Below, piece after piece: positions 27,782-35,626 of a stretch of DNA of 64,000 nucleotides. The notes under the pieces are model-generated. The model was not told the origin of the DNA. It ran no database searches and saw only the letters and a program-made list of their open reading frames with translations. This DNA is from Bog-793 sp963803025 (GTDB lineage: Bacteria; Actinomycetota; Acidimicrobiia; Acidimicrobiales; Bog-793). The DNA lies in the NCBI GenBank assembly GCA_963803025.1, contig CAWDKZ010000004.1, positions 62,001 through 126,000 of the forward strand, in the 5' to 3' direction. The translations under genes were made by a program, and so were the position numbers. Numbering within the stretch: the stretch's first letter is position 1; each line of letters opens with the position of its first letter.

Positions 27782-28459
27782 ATGGTGATAGGAAACGTCG
27801 AGACATCCCCCGTCGACGGGCGGCGCGCCCGTGGCGAGCGGACGCGCCTCCGGGTCATCGATGCCCTGCTCGACCTCGTCGACGAGGGAACGGTGCGCCC
27901 GACCGCGCAGGAGGTGGCGACACGGGCGGGGGTCGCGCTCCGCACCGTGTACCACCACTTCGAGGACGTCGAGGCGTTGCGCCGGCTCGCGCTCGACCTG
28001 CAGATGCGTCGGCACGCCGAGATCCTCCGACCCATCGACACCGGCCGCGACCTGCGGGAGCGCATCGAGACGATCGTCAGCCAGTGCCGCCGGCTCTTCG
28101 AGGTCCTCACACCGATCCGGCGGGCGACGATGTTCGACGAGCAGAGCTCGCCCGAAATGGCGCAGGGCATCGCCTTCTGCACGAGAACCCGTCGCGAGCA
28201 CGTGGTCGCCACCTTCGCTCCCGAGCTGCGGCGCTTCGGCACCGAGGCGCGTGTCGTCACCGACGCGGTCGACCTCGTCACGTCCTGGCCGATGTGGGAG
28301 TACCTGCGCGCCGCCCTCGACCGGTCTCCCGCGGCCGCCGCCCGGGTGATGGTCACGTCCCTCGAGGCCCTTCTCGCGGTCCCGAGCGGAGACCCGGGAG
28401 CGACGAGCGGGTCGAGGCGGCGGACGCCCGTCCGCCGGTCGGGTCGCGGGACGCCCTGA
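27782..28459 (+). CDS. TetR-family transcriptional regulator
   Basis: 225 residues. The N-terminal helix-turn-helix reads RTRLRVIDALLDLVDEGTVR then ATRAGVALRTVYHHFEDVEAL, the standard TetR pattern. The C-terminal ligand domain is helical and non-specific. ATG 27782 begins 18 residues before the first HTH helix. A GNAT gene follows 36 bases downstream. I see no clear palindromic operator in the upstream stretch, so its target is unknown. Confidence 0.85.
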   Translation: MVIGNVETSPVDGRRARGERTRLRVIDALLDLVDEGTVRPTAQEVATRAGVALRTVYHHFEDVEALRRLALDLQMRRHAEILRPIDTGRDLRERIETIVSQCRRLFEVLTPIRRATMFDEQSSPEMAQGIAFCTRTRREHVVATFAPELRRFGTEARVVTDAVDLVTSWPMWEYLRAALDRSPAAAARVMVTSLEALLAVPSGDPGATSGSRRRTPVRRSGRGTP

Positions 28460-28494
28460 CCCGCCGCCCTGGTCGAGCCGCACGGACGGGGCGA

Positions 28495-28965
28495 GTGCCG
28501 ACCGACATCCGCCGTGCGCGGTTGTCGAGCCCGTCGGCAAGCGCGCTCATCGCCGCGCTCGACGTCGAACTGCGCGGGCGCTATCCCAACCCACTCGACT
28601 GCCACTTCGACCTCACCGAAGAGGAAGTGACCCCCGGGCGCGGCACGTTCGTCGTGGCGTCGGTCGACGACCTCGACGTCGGGTGCGGCGCCGTCCGGTT
28701 GATCGGCGAGGGGCTCGCGGAACTGAAGCGCATGTTCGTCGTGCCCGCTTTGCGCGGACACGGGATCGGCTCGGCCGTCCTCGGCCTTCTCGAATCTGAG
28801 GCGGCAGCGCTCGGGGCGAGCCGGATCGTGCTCGAGACGGGAGTTCGCTCCCCGGACGCGCTCGCCCTGTACCGGCGGGCGGGTTACCGCGAGATCGAGA
28901 AGTTCGGTCCCTACGTCGAGTCCACGATTAGCGTTTGCATGGGCAGGATCCTCGAGTCGACCTGA
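28495..28965 (+). CDS. GNAT-family N-acetyltransferase
   Basis: 156 residues. The acetyl-CoA-binding motif A reads KRMFVVPALRGHGIGSAVLG (R/Q-x-x-G-x-G/A pattern), followed by the LYRRAGYREIEKFGPY motif B/C end. The N-terminal LDVELRGRYPNPLD with acidic follow-up matches small GNATs that modify amino acids or small molecules. GTG 28495 is chosen after the purine run GGACGGGG; the frame upstream is antisense-like. The substrate is unknown. It lies 35 bases after the TetR gene and may be coexpressed. Confidence 0.8.
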   Translation: MPTDIRRARLSSPSASALIAALDVELRGRYPNPLDCHFDLTEEEVTPGRGTFVVASVDDLDVGCGAVRLIGEGLAELKRMFVVPALRGHGIGSAVLGLLESEAAALGASRIVLETGVRSPDALALYRRAGYREIEKFGPYVESTISVCMGRILEST

Positions 28966-29052
28966 ATCCGCGCTCGGTCGCGGTCCCGTCACGGCCGGCG
29001 GTAACCTACGTCGGCCCTTTCGGCCGTCCTGTCCACTTCGTCGAGGTTCGCC

Positions 29053-30903
29053 ATGCCCACAGATGACCTGCAATCCGTCGCTGATCTCGCGCGACAGCTC
29101 CGAGTCGACTCGATCCGCTGCACGACCGCGGCGGGCGCGGGTCACCCGACCTCGGCGCTCTCGGCCGCCGACCTCATCGCGGTGCTCGTCACGCGCCACC
29201 TCCACTACGACTGGGCAGCGCCGAAACGACCCGAGAACGACCGCATGATCTTCTCCAAGGGCCACGCCTCGCCGCTTCTCTACGCGGTCTTCCGGGCCGT
29301 CGGCGTCATCGACGAGGACGAACTCGTCTCGACCTATCGTCGCTTCGGCGCGCGACTCCAGGGCCACCCGACTCCGGTGCTGCCCTGGGTCGACTTCGCC
29401 ACCGGGTCGCTCGGCTTCGGCGCCGCCGCGGCCATCGGCGTCGCGCTCGCGGGCAAGTTCCTCGACGAGCTGCCCTACCGGGTCTGGGTGCTCTGCGGGG
29501 ACAGCGAGCTCGCCGAGGGTTCGGTCTGGGAGGCCTTCGACAAGGCCGCGTACTACGAGCTCGACAACTTCACGGCGATCGTCGACGTCAACCGGCTGGG
29601 TCAACGGGGGCCGACCGAGCTCGGCTGGGACCTCGACGCCTACGCGAGGCGCGTCGCCGCATTCGGCTGCCACCCGATCGAGGTCGACGGACACGACCTG
29701 GCGGCGATCGACACGGCCCTCGAGGAGGCGCGGCGCGCCGGGCGGCCGTCCGTCATCCTCGCCCGCACGATCAAGGGCAAGGGGGTACCCGAGATCGAGG
29801 ACAAGGACGGCTGGCACGGCGTGGCGCTTCCCGCCGAGCTCGCCGCCCGCGCCGTCGCCGCGCTCGGCGGTCCGGGCGCGCGCGTCGTCTCCTCGCCGCC
29901 TCCCGCACCCGGGACCCCGGCGATCAAGCCGAATCCGCACGCCCCGGTCACGCTCCCCCGCTACGCCCTCGGCGACAGGGTCCCGACCCGCAAGGCCTGG
30001 GGCGACGCGCTCGTCGCCCTCGCGGCCCGCCCGGAGGTCGTCGTGCTCGACGCCGAGGTCGGCAACTCGACGCACTCGGAGCTGTTCCTCGCCGCGGCGC
30101 CCGAGCGCTACTTCCAGACGTTCATCTCCGAGCAGCTGATGATCGCCGCGGCATCGGGTCTCGCCGTGCGCGGCTACGTGCCGTACGCCGCGACCTTCGG
30201 CGCCTTCATGTCCCGCGCCTTCGACTTCCTGCGGATGTCGGGGATTTCGCAGCTGTCGATCCGACTCGCCGGTTCCCACGCCGGCGTCGAGATCGGCTCC
30301 GACGGACCGTCGCAGATGGCCCTCGAGGACATCGCCTCGATCCGGGCGGTCATCGGTTCGACCGTCCTCTACCCCGCCGACGCGACCGCGACGGTGGCAC
30401 TCACCGTCGCGATGGCCGATCGCCCAGGCGTCAGCTACATCAGGACGACCCGCGGCGCCTACCCCGTCATCTACGGGCCGGAAGAGGACTTCCCGATCGG
30501 TGGCGCCAAAGTCGTCCGCTCGGGTCCCGCGGACACGGTCACGCTCGTCGGTGCCGGCGTGACGCTCCACGAGAGCCTCGCCGCGGCCGAGCTCCTCGCC
30601 GGGGAGGGGATCGCCGCGCGCGTCATCGACTGCTACTCGATCAAACCGATCGACACCACGACCCTTGCCGCCTCGTGCGCGGCGACGGGCGGGCGCCTCG
30701 TCGTCGTCGAGGACCACTACCCCTCCGGGGGACTCGGTGAGGCGGTCCTCTCGGCTCTCGTCGTCGCGGGCACCGCGCCGCGCTGCGTGCACCTCGCGGT
30801 GCGCGCGCTCTCGCAGTCGGGAACGTCGGCCGAGCTCCTCGCGGCGGCCGGAATCTCGGCGTCCCACATCGCCAAGGCCGCGCGGTCGCTCGTCGGCAAC
30901 TGA
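29053..30903 (+). CDS. tkt: Transketolase, single-chain short type
   Basis: 616 residues, thiamine-diphosphate enzyme of the non-oxidative pentose phosphate pathway. The N-terminal half has CTTAAGAGHPTSALSAAD, FSKGHASPLLYA, the GDSELAEGSVWEAFDKAAYY ThDP block and ILARTIKGKGVPEIED. The C-terminal pyrimidine domain has VVLDAEVGNSTHSELF, FQTFISEQLM with the catalytic Glu, and the final third domain VIDCYSIKPIDTTTL. It is shorter than the ~660-residue TktA type and closer in length and layout to mammalian-type transketolases. It stands alone, without tal, zwf or gnd nearby. Confidence 0.92.
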   Translation: MPTDDLQSVADLARQLRVDSIRCTTAAGAGHPTSALSAADLIAVLVTRHLHYDWAAPKRPENDRMIFSKGHASPLLYAVFRAVGVIDEDELVSTYRRFGARLQGHPTPVLPWVDFATGSLGFGAAAAIGVALAGKFLDELPYRVWVLCGDSELAEGSVWEAFDKAAYYELDNFTAIVDVNRLGQRGPTELGWDLDAYARRVAAFGCHPIEVDGHDLAAIDTALEEARRAGRPSVILARTIKGKGVPEIEDKDGWHGVALPAELAARAVAALGGPGARVVSSPPPAPGTPAIKPNPHAPVTLPRYALGDRVPTRKAWGDALVALAARPEVVVLDAEVGNSTHSELFLAAAPERYFQTFISEQLMIAAASGLAVRGYVPYAATFGAFMSRAFDFLRMSGISQLSIRLAGSHAGVEIGSDGPSQMALEDIASIRAVIGSTVLYPADATATVALTVAMADRPGVSYIRTTRGAYPVIYGPEEDFPIGGAKVVRSGPADTVTLVGAGVTLHESLAAAELLAGEGIAARVIDCYSIKPIDTTTLAASCAATGGRLVVVEDHYPSGGLGEAVLSALVVAGTAPRCVHLAVRALSQSGTSAELLAAAGISASHIAKAARSLVGN

Positions 30904-30905
30904 GC

Positions 30906-30924
30906 GCCGCCGGGGCCCCGCGGC
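30906..30924 (+). terminator. GC hairpin right after the transketolase stop
   Basis: Two bases past the TGA, GCCGC (30906-30910) and GCGGC (30920-30924) flank GGGG/CCCC, making a compact GC hairpin. There is no T-run, so termination is only inferred. Confidence 0.35.
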
Positions 30925-31001
30925 ACGGACGGATGACGTCGACGTGCCGGCCAGGTGAGGTCCGGCGCGCCCGGTGCCGAGGTCGCAGCTGACCCGCCCC
31001 G

Positions 31002-31013
31002 TATCCTGCGGGC
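31002..31013 (+). promoter_or_regulatory. Leaderless -10 box of the HhH-like gene
   Basis: TATCCT (31002-31007) plus six bases leads directly to ATG 31014, the same spacing as at the marR and 27110 genes. Confidence 0.45.
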
Positions 31014-31661
31014 ATGCTCACCGAGGCTGAACTTCGCCTGGTCGACCAAGCCGCGACGCAGGTCCCGATCGCGGCGAGCACGCGTGTCGATGACGATCTC
31101 GGGACGTGCCTCGTCACCACCGTCGTCGACTTCCAGATGCACGCGACGGCGGTCGCCCGTGCGCTTTCCCACTTCGCGGAGCACGGCGCGAACAGAGCCT
31201 CGACCCTTGGCGACTTCGAGAGGCTCTTCGACGGGTATCCCGACACGAGAAGGGGCAACGAGAAGCTGGCGGAGGACCTGCTCGGCTACAGGATGTGGAC
31301 CCGGGTCGGGCTGCTGCGCGCGCTCGTCCGCTTCCTGCACGACGAGGGCGTGAGCGACCTCGCCGAGCTGCGGTCCTGGGCGGAGCGAAGCGACTGCAGT
31401 CGAGACTTCCAGGGCCGGGTCCAGTACGTCGCCGAAGGTCGGACCTACGGCCTCGGGCCTGCCGTCTACAACTGGTTGGTCATGCGCCTCGGCGCCGAGA
31501 CACCGAAACCCGATCCGCGCCTCCGCCGGTTCGTCGAGGCCGCGGTCGGGCACCGGGCCGACGACGCCGACGTCGTGGCCGCGACCGTCTCGGCGGCGAA
31601 GAGGCTCGGCGTGCCGCCCCGCCAGCTGCACTGGTCGATCTGTCAGGAGATGCGTACCTGA
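31014..31661 (+). CDS. Unidentified protein with HhH-GPD-like C-terminal motif
   Basis: 215 residues, mostly helical. I do not recognise a named family over the whole length. Residues ~146-172 read GLGPAVYNWLVMRLGAETPK followed by PDPRLRRFV, which resembles the helix-hairpin-helix and following Pro-Asp of DNA base-excision glycosylases (G-x-G-P-x-x-A/Y-x-x-L, K-P-D-x-x-x-x-R-F). The N-terminal part shows no iron-sulfur Cys motif. An alternative is a hypothetical scaffold sharing only the HhH fold. The ATG is supported by the leaderless TATCCT box. Confidence 0.6.
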   Translation: MLTEAELRLVDQAATQVPIAASTRVDDDLGTCLVTTVVDFQMHATAVARALSHFAEHGANRASTLGDFERLFDGYPDTRRGNEKLAEDLLGYRMWTRVGLLRALVRFLHDEGVSDLAELRSWAERSDCSRDFQGRVQYVAEGRTYGLGPAVYNWLVMRLGAETPKPDPRLRRFVEAAVGHRADDADVVAATVSAAKRLGVPPRQLHWSICQEMRT

Positions 31662-32246
31662 CGACCGACTGCGGCGCGGCCCTCGGCCGTCCGGCACGTG
31701 ACCGCGCAACGGATCCGTGTCGCCGGTGGCGCCGTGGGACGACCGGTGACCGGGCGCGCTCGTGCACCCGCAAGGCGGACGACTCTCCCCGTGGAACGAC
31801 GGCGATCACGGGTTCGCAGGCCGCGGTCCGACGATCGCACCGTGGCGGCCACGGCGACACCCGATCCGTAGGTCGATTCCCTCTCCAGCGGGCGCAAGGG
31901 GACCGTCGAGTTCGTCGACGTCCCCGGGTTCGTCCGCGTCGACGGACCCCGGGCGGCGACGCCGGCCGCGACGCGGAGCTGCGCCCCACGAGGTCTGCCT
32001 CGGGGATCCGCGCCGGTGGCCACCGGAGACGCTCCGCACGGTCCATCGCCAACCGATCGGATCGGCGGGACCGAACGCCGCCGCGCGGCAGGTCGACGGC
32101 GCCGCGTCGGCGTGCTCGGTCCGGCCCGGTTTCTGAACCGTCCGACGCCGCGCGCTGACTACTTGAGCGCCCGATGCCGCGTGGGGCACGATGTCGAGAC
32201 GGCGAAATTCCGAAGACACGGGCTGATCGATAGGGGGGAGGCGCAG
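31662..32246. other. Non-coding stretch before the flavodoxin gene
   Basis: About 585 bases. Overlapping frames exist on both strands without family motifs. It ends with GGGGGGAG (32234-32241), the ribosome site for the next gene. No repeat or RNA gene is seen. Confidence 0.45.
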
Positions 32247-32735
32247 ATGCGAGTCCTTGTCACCTGCGGTTCGAAGCGCGGGGGCACCGTGGAACTGGCC
32301 CAGATGCTGGCCGACGGCCTGCGCGAGGAAGGTCTCACCGTGGACGTGTTCCGGCCTGATCAGATCCGGCACCTCGAGCACTTCGACGTCGTTGTCGTGG
32401 GGGGTGCCGTCTACGCCGGTCGCTGGCACAAGTCCTCGCGCCGTTTCGTGCGACGCCACGCGAGGGAGCTTCGGCAGCGGCCCACCTACTTCTTCTCGAG
32501 CGGCCCCCTCGACGACTCCGCCACCCAGCGCGAGATCCCACCCGTGCGAGGCGTCCGCGCCCTGATGGAACGGGTCGGTGCACGAGGCCACATCACCTTC
32601 GGTGGCCGGCTCACGCCCGACGCCACGGGTTTCCCGGCACGAGCGATGGCCAAGGAGCACTCCGGCGACTGGCGCGACCCGTCGCAGGTGCGTTCCTGGG
32701 CGAAGACGATCGCGGTGCAACTGAACGAAGCCTGA
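32247..32735 (+). CDS. Flavodoxin-domain protein (HemG/FlaV-like)
   Basis: 162 residues. A flavodoxin-like fold begins at the start: MRVLVTCGSKRGGTVELAQM resembles the FMN phosphate loop (T/S-x-x-G-x-T). It is followed by FDVVVVGGAVYAGRW, typical of protoporphyrinogen-oxidase-like and FMN-dependent flavodoxins, and SSGPLDDSA. It may reduce a quinone or haem precursor; no haem genes are adjacent. A strong ribosome site precedes the ATG. The DUF4389 gene starts three bases after the stop, so the two form an operon. Confidence 0.8.
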   Translation: MRVLVTCGSKRGGTVELAQMLADGLREEGLTVDVFRPDQIRHLEHFDVVVVGGAVYAGRWHKSSRRFVRRHARELRQRPTYFFSSGPLDDSATQREIPPVRGVRALMERVGARGHITFGGRLTPDATGFPARAMAKEHSGDWRDPSQVRSWAKTIAVQLNEA

Positions 32736-32738
32736 CCC

Positions 32739-33329
32739 GTGCCCGACAACCCGGTGATCTTCGACCTCGCGCGACCCGAGAAGATGGGCCGGGCGCACGT
32801 CTTCTTGCGCATCCTGTTGGTCGTGCTGCTCTCCTGGATCGCCGGATCCGGCACCGAGGGCGGGCTCGTCTATCTCGGACTCCCGGTCGTCGCGGCGATC
32901 TTCATCGCGCAAAGAGGCGGCGAGAAGTACCTCGCGCAAGTCGGCGAGCCCATGACCAAGGTGCTCGCCTTCTTCGTCGGTCTCCTCGCCTACGTCGCGC
33001 TTTTGACGGACGAACTGCCGGGTTTCGGACGCGCAACGGTCCGCTTCGAGATCGTCCCCTCCGGATCCCCCACCGTCGGCTCGGCGCTCTGGCGGATCGT
33101 GACGGCGATCCCGAGCGCGATCGTCCTCGCGCTGATCGGCATCGTCAGCTGGATCGTGTGGATCATCGCTGCGATCGCGATCCTGTTCACCGAGCGCTGC
33201 CCGGAGGGACTCTGGAGGTTCCAGCGCGGCGTCGTGCGCTGGGAGGCGCGCCTGCTCGGCTACCTCGCCTCGCTCGTGGCCACGTATCCGCCCTTCTCGT
33301 TCGACACCGGACCGGCCGCGACGGCCTGA
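32739..33329 (+). CDS. DUF4389 membrane protein
   Basis: 196 residues with four hydrophobic segments. The C-terminal signature FQRGVVRWEARLLGYLASLV followed by YPPFSF is diagnostic of DUF4389 (R-x-Q-R-G-V, W-E-A-R, Y-P-P-F). Function unknown; these proteins are common in actinobacteria. The start is GTG, three bases after the flavodoxin stop, suggesting translational coupling. It may act as a membrane partner, but that is inference. Confidence 0.85.
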   Translation: MPDNPVIFDLARPEKMGRAHVFLRILLVVLLSWIAGSGTEGGLVYLGLPVVAAIFIAQRGGEKYLAQVGEPMTKVLAFFVGLLAYVALLTDELPGFGRATVRFEIVPSGSPTVGSALWRIVTAIPSAIVLALIGIVSWIVWIIAAIAILFTERCPEGLWRFQRGVVRWEARLLGYLASLVATYPPFSFDTGPAATA

Positions 33330-33500
33330 GGTCCCGCGCGCCACCACGACGGGTCGGCAGTGCGGATTCCACCACCGATGTCGGGCGCCATCCCGCCCGA
33401 GCGACCGGCATCTCCGATCCGGGACAACCGATTCCCGCGTCGGTAGAGTGCCGCGAGGAGCGTCTCGGTGTCGGCGCGCCCGAGAAAGAAGGGGACACCG

Positions 33501-33848
33501 ATGTTCTGTCCGGCGTGCGGAACCGCGGCCGCAACCGACGATGGTTTCTGTCAGCGCTGCGGCGAGCCGTTGCCCGCGGACACCGCTCAGCCCGTCGCCG
33601 GCCGACCACCGACGGTGGAGGGTCTCCCCCAGTTCCCGCCGTACGTCGAACCCACCGTGGCGCGGTATCCGGGTCGCGCCGGGGCTCCGCCGTCCGGTCG
33701 GACGGCCCCTCCCGTCTCCGCTGGCTACCCCAGCGAGGCACCGGCGTGGCGAACCACGCGCCGGCACCGGGAGTGCCGCTCGCCCCGTTCGGGGCACCGC
33801 TCGCCGGGTGGCGGCAGCGCGTCGGCTCGATGGTGCTCGACACCTTGA
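33501..33848 (+). CDS. Zinc-ribbon head of a probable RDD protein, frame interrupted
   Basis: Opens MFCPACGTAAATDDGFCQRC, a double CxxC zinc ribbon (Cys3, Cys6, Cys17, Cys20), then a Pro-rich linker to about residue 82 (ending GYPSEAPA). From there this frame becomes Arg-rich and meaningless, while the frame one base back carries the RDD membrane domain. Zinc ribbon plus Pro linker plus RDD is a known architecture, so a one-base deletion near 33740 most simply joins the two. A GAAGGGG ribosome site precedes ATG 33501. Confidence 0.65.
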   Translation: MFCPACGTAAATDDGFCQRCGEPLPADTAQPVAGRPPTVEGLPQFPPYVEPTVARYPGRAGAPPSGRTAPPVSAGYPSEAPAWRTTRRHRECRSPRSGHRSPGGGSASARWCSTP

Positions 33849-34261
33849 TCGTCGGCGTCCCGATGCTCCTCCTCGATGTCATCTTGAATGCGCATTTCGG
33901 CACGCGACACCGCGTCGTGCTGGGCGGTACGACCGAATGGGTCCGCTCCCTGCAAGGTGGCGGGCGCACCGCGCTCTTCATCGCTGAGGTGTGCGTTCCC
34001 TTGCTCTACTTCGCCATCTTGAACGGCACGCGCGACGGCCAGACGGCGGGCAACCGCGCGCCACACATCGCCGTGCGCGACGCCAGCACGGGCGAGGCGA
34101 TCGGATTCGGCAGGGGCGTCGTGCGCTGGCTCACTCGGCTCGTGCTCTACGCTGCGCTCATCCTCCCGGGCGTGCTGAACGACCTCTTCCCGCTGTGGGA
34201 CCGCCGCCGCCAGTCGATCGCCGACAAGGTCGCGCACTCCGTCGTCATCCGGCTCGACTAA
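33746..34261 (+). CDS. RDD-family membrane domain, probably the tail of the zinc-ribbon gene
   Basis: 171 residues if started at GTG 33746. A short Pro/Ala lead-in ends in APLAGWRQRVGSMVLDTLIV (Arg/Asp of the RDD family), followed by hydrophobic segments, a conserved NGTRDGQTAGNRAPHIAVRD loop, a third segment and DRRRQSIADKVAHSVVI, all standard RDD features. No ribosome site precedes GTG 33746, which favours a shifted single gene (33501-34261) over a separate start. Natural pseudogene, programmed shift and sequencing error cannot be told apart here. Confidence 0.75.
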   Translation: MANHAPAPGVPLAPFGAPLAGWRQRVGSMVLDTLIVGVPMLLLDVILNAHFGTRHRVVLGGTTEWVRSLQGGGRTALFIAEVCVPLLYFAILNGTRDGQTAGNRAPHIAVRDASTGEAIGFGRGVVRWLTRLVLYAALILPGVLNDLFPLWDRRRQSIADKVAHSVVIRLD

Positions 34262-34263
34262 CC

Positions 34264-34701
34264 GTGCCCGGCAGCCCGCGCTGCCGACGCTGCGGCGCGC
34301 CTCTGCGTGACGGCAGCGCTTACTGTCCCCAGTGCGGGACGCGACAGGATGCCGTCCCGTCGCGGGTCCGGCGAACCCGGGGCAGGCGGCACGGCCGCCC
34401 CGCAACAGGCTCCCCAGCGGGGATGGCAACGCCGCCGCGCGCCCGGCGAAATGGTCGCGAACCGGCGCTCAGCCGCCCTCGACGACGAGGACCGCCGCCC
34501 CTTCGACGCGGTCGCGGGCGAGGTCCCGGAGCGCCTCGTCCGCCCGGACGAACGGATACGGCGTCGTCACGACCCGGAGGGCCGCGGCCGCGGCGATCCG
34601 GAGGAACTCCTCGCCGTCGGCCCGCGTGTTCGCCGTCACGCTGCGCAGGTTCTTCTCGTAGAAGAGCTCGGTCTCGTAGTCAACCGGCGGGATCTCGCTG
34701 A
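34264..34701 (+). CDS. Second small zinc-ribbon frame after the RDD domain
   Basis: GTG 34264 follows the RDD stop by two bases. The frame opens PGSPRCRRCGAPLRDGSAY then CPQCG, a double CxxC ribbon like the one at 33501. From about residue 35 it becomes Arg/Pro-rich, and its 3' half (34469-34701) lies antisense to the alcohol dehydrogenase gene, so only the first ~35 residues look genuine. It may be a short coupled zinc-ribbon peptide or a truncated/frameshifted copy. No ribosome site is seen. Confidence 0.4.
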   Translation: MPGSPRCRRCGAPLRDGSAYCPQCGTRQDAVPSRVRRTRGRRHGRPATGSPAGMATPPRARRNGREPALSRPRRRGPPPLRRGRGRGPGAPRPPGRTDTASSRPGGPRPRRSGGTPRRRPACSPSRCAGSSRRRARSRSQPAGSR

Positions 34702-35476
34702 GGTAGATCCCCGCCACGGCGAGCGTCCCGCCCCGCTCGAGGGCCCGCAGCGCCACCGGCACGAGCTCGCCGACGGGGGCGAAGAGGATCGCCGCGTCGA
34801 GCGGCTCGGGTGGCGGGTCGCTCGCCCCCTGGGCCGAAGCCGCGCCGAGCGCGAGGGCGAGGCGCCGGGCGTCAGCCGAGCGGGTCATGACGTGGACCGT
34901 CGCCCCCTCGTAGCGGGCGACCTGGGCCGCGAGGTGCGCCGACGCACCGAAGCCGTAGATGCCGAGCCGGCCGCCCGGCGGGAGGGCGGCCCGGCGCAAC
35001 GCCCGGAAGCCGATGATCCCGGCGCAGAGGAGCGGCGCCGCCTCGGCGTCGGGGAGCCCCTCGGGGATGGCGTAGGCGTAGGCCGCGTCGACGACCGCGA
35101 ACTCGGCGTAGCCGCCGTCGGCGTCCCAACCGGTGAACTGCGAGGCGCGACAGAGGTTCTCCGCGCCGCGCCGGCAGAAATCGCACGTCCCGTCCGTCGC
35201 CCGCAGCCAGGCGACCCCGACGCGCTCGCCGAGGTCGAACCGCGACGCGCCGGGCCCTCGCGCCACGACGGTGCCGACCACCTCGTGGCCGGGAACGACC
35301 CCGTGCCGGCGCGGCGGGAGCTCCCCCGCCGCGAGGTGGAGGTCCGTCCGGCAGACCCCGCAGGCACGCACGGCGACGAGGACCTCACCCGGTCCCGGCT
35401 CGGGGACGGGGCGGTCGACGAGACGGAGCGGCCGGTCCTCGATCGGCCCCGGTCGGTCGACGATCCACGCGCGCAC
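34469..35476 (-). CDS. Zinc-binding alcohol dehydrogenase family protein
   Basis: 335 residues. The N-terminal GroES-like domain has VAVRACGVCRTDLHLAAGEL (catalytic zinc Cys) and VVPGHEVVGTV. The structural zinc lobe reads GTCDFCRRGAENLCRAS. The Rossmann domain has GGRLGIYGFGASAHLAAQVA. The C-terminal part ends near VEGAAVLVVEGG. It belongs to the medium-chain zinc ADH group most like alcohol dehydrogenases acting on primary or aryl alcohols; the substrate is unknown. GTG 35476 begins right at the first conserved strand. It is the only minus gene in this stretch, diverging from mscS by 150 bases. Confidence 0.88.
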   Translation of the reverse strand: MRAWIVDRPGPIEDRPLRLVDRPVPEPGPGEVLVAVRACGVCRTDLHLAAGELPPRRHGVVPGHEVVGTVVARGPGASRFDLGERVGVAWLRATDGTCDFCRRGAENLCRASQFTGWDADGGYAEFAVVDAAYAYAIPEGLPDAEAAPLLCAGIIGFRALRRAALPPGGRLGIYGFGASAHLAAQVARYEGATVHVMTRSADARRLALALGAASAQGASDPPPEPLDAAILFAPVGELVPVALRALERGGTLAVAGIYLSEIPPVDYETELFYEKNLRSVTANTRADGEEFLRIAAAAALRVVTTPYPFVRADEALRDLARDRVEGAAVLVVEGG

Positions 35477-35626
35477 CCGTCCAGTCTCGCGTGCCGTGGC
35501 CTTCCCGACCCGAGATAGCGGCGGGCGACCGAGCCTTTGGGGTGCAACACTCCGTTGTCGTGATCCGCCACGGCGACGGCCGGGCGGGTGGCAGGCGAGG
35601 GACGCAGACAGCCGAGGAGCGAGGTG

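Noticed and set aside
26989..30867. Long minus-strand open frame over the VOC-to-transketolase region
   Set aside because: Antisense to well-supported genes, composition skewed to Arg/Gly/Asp, no family motif.
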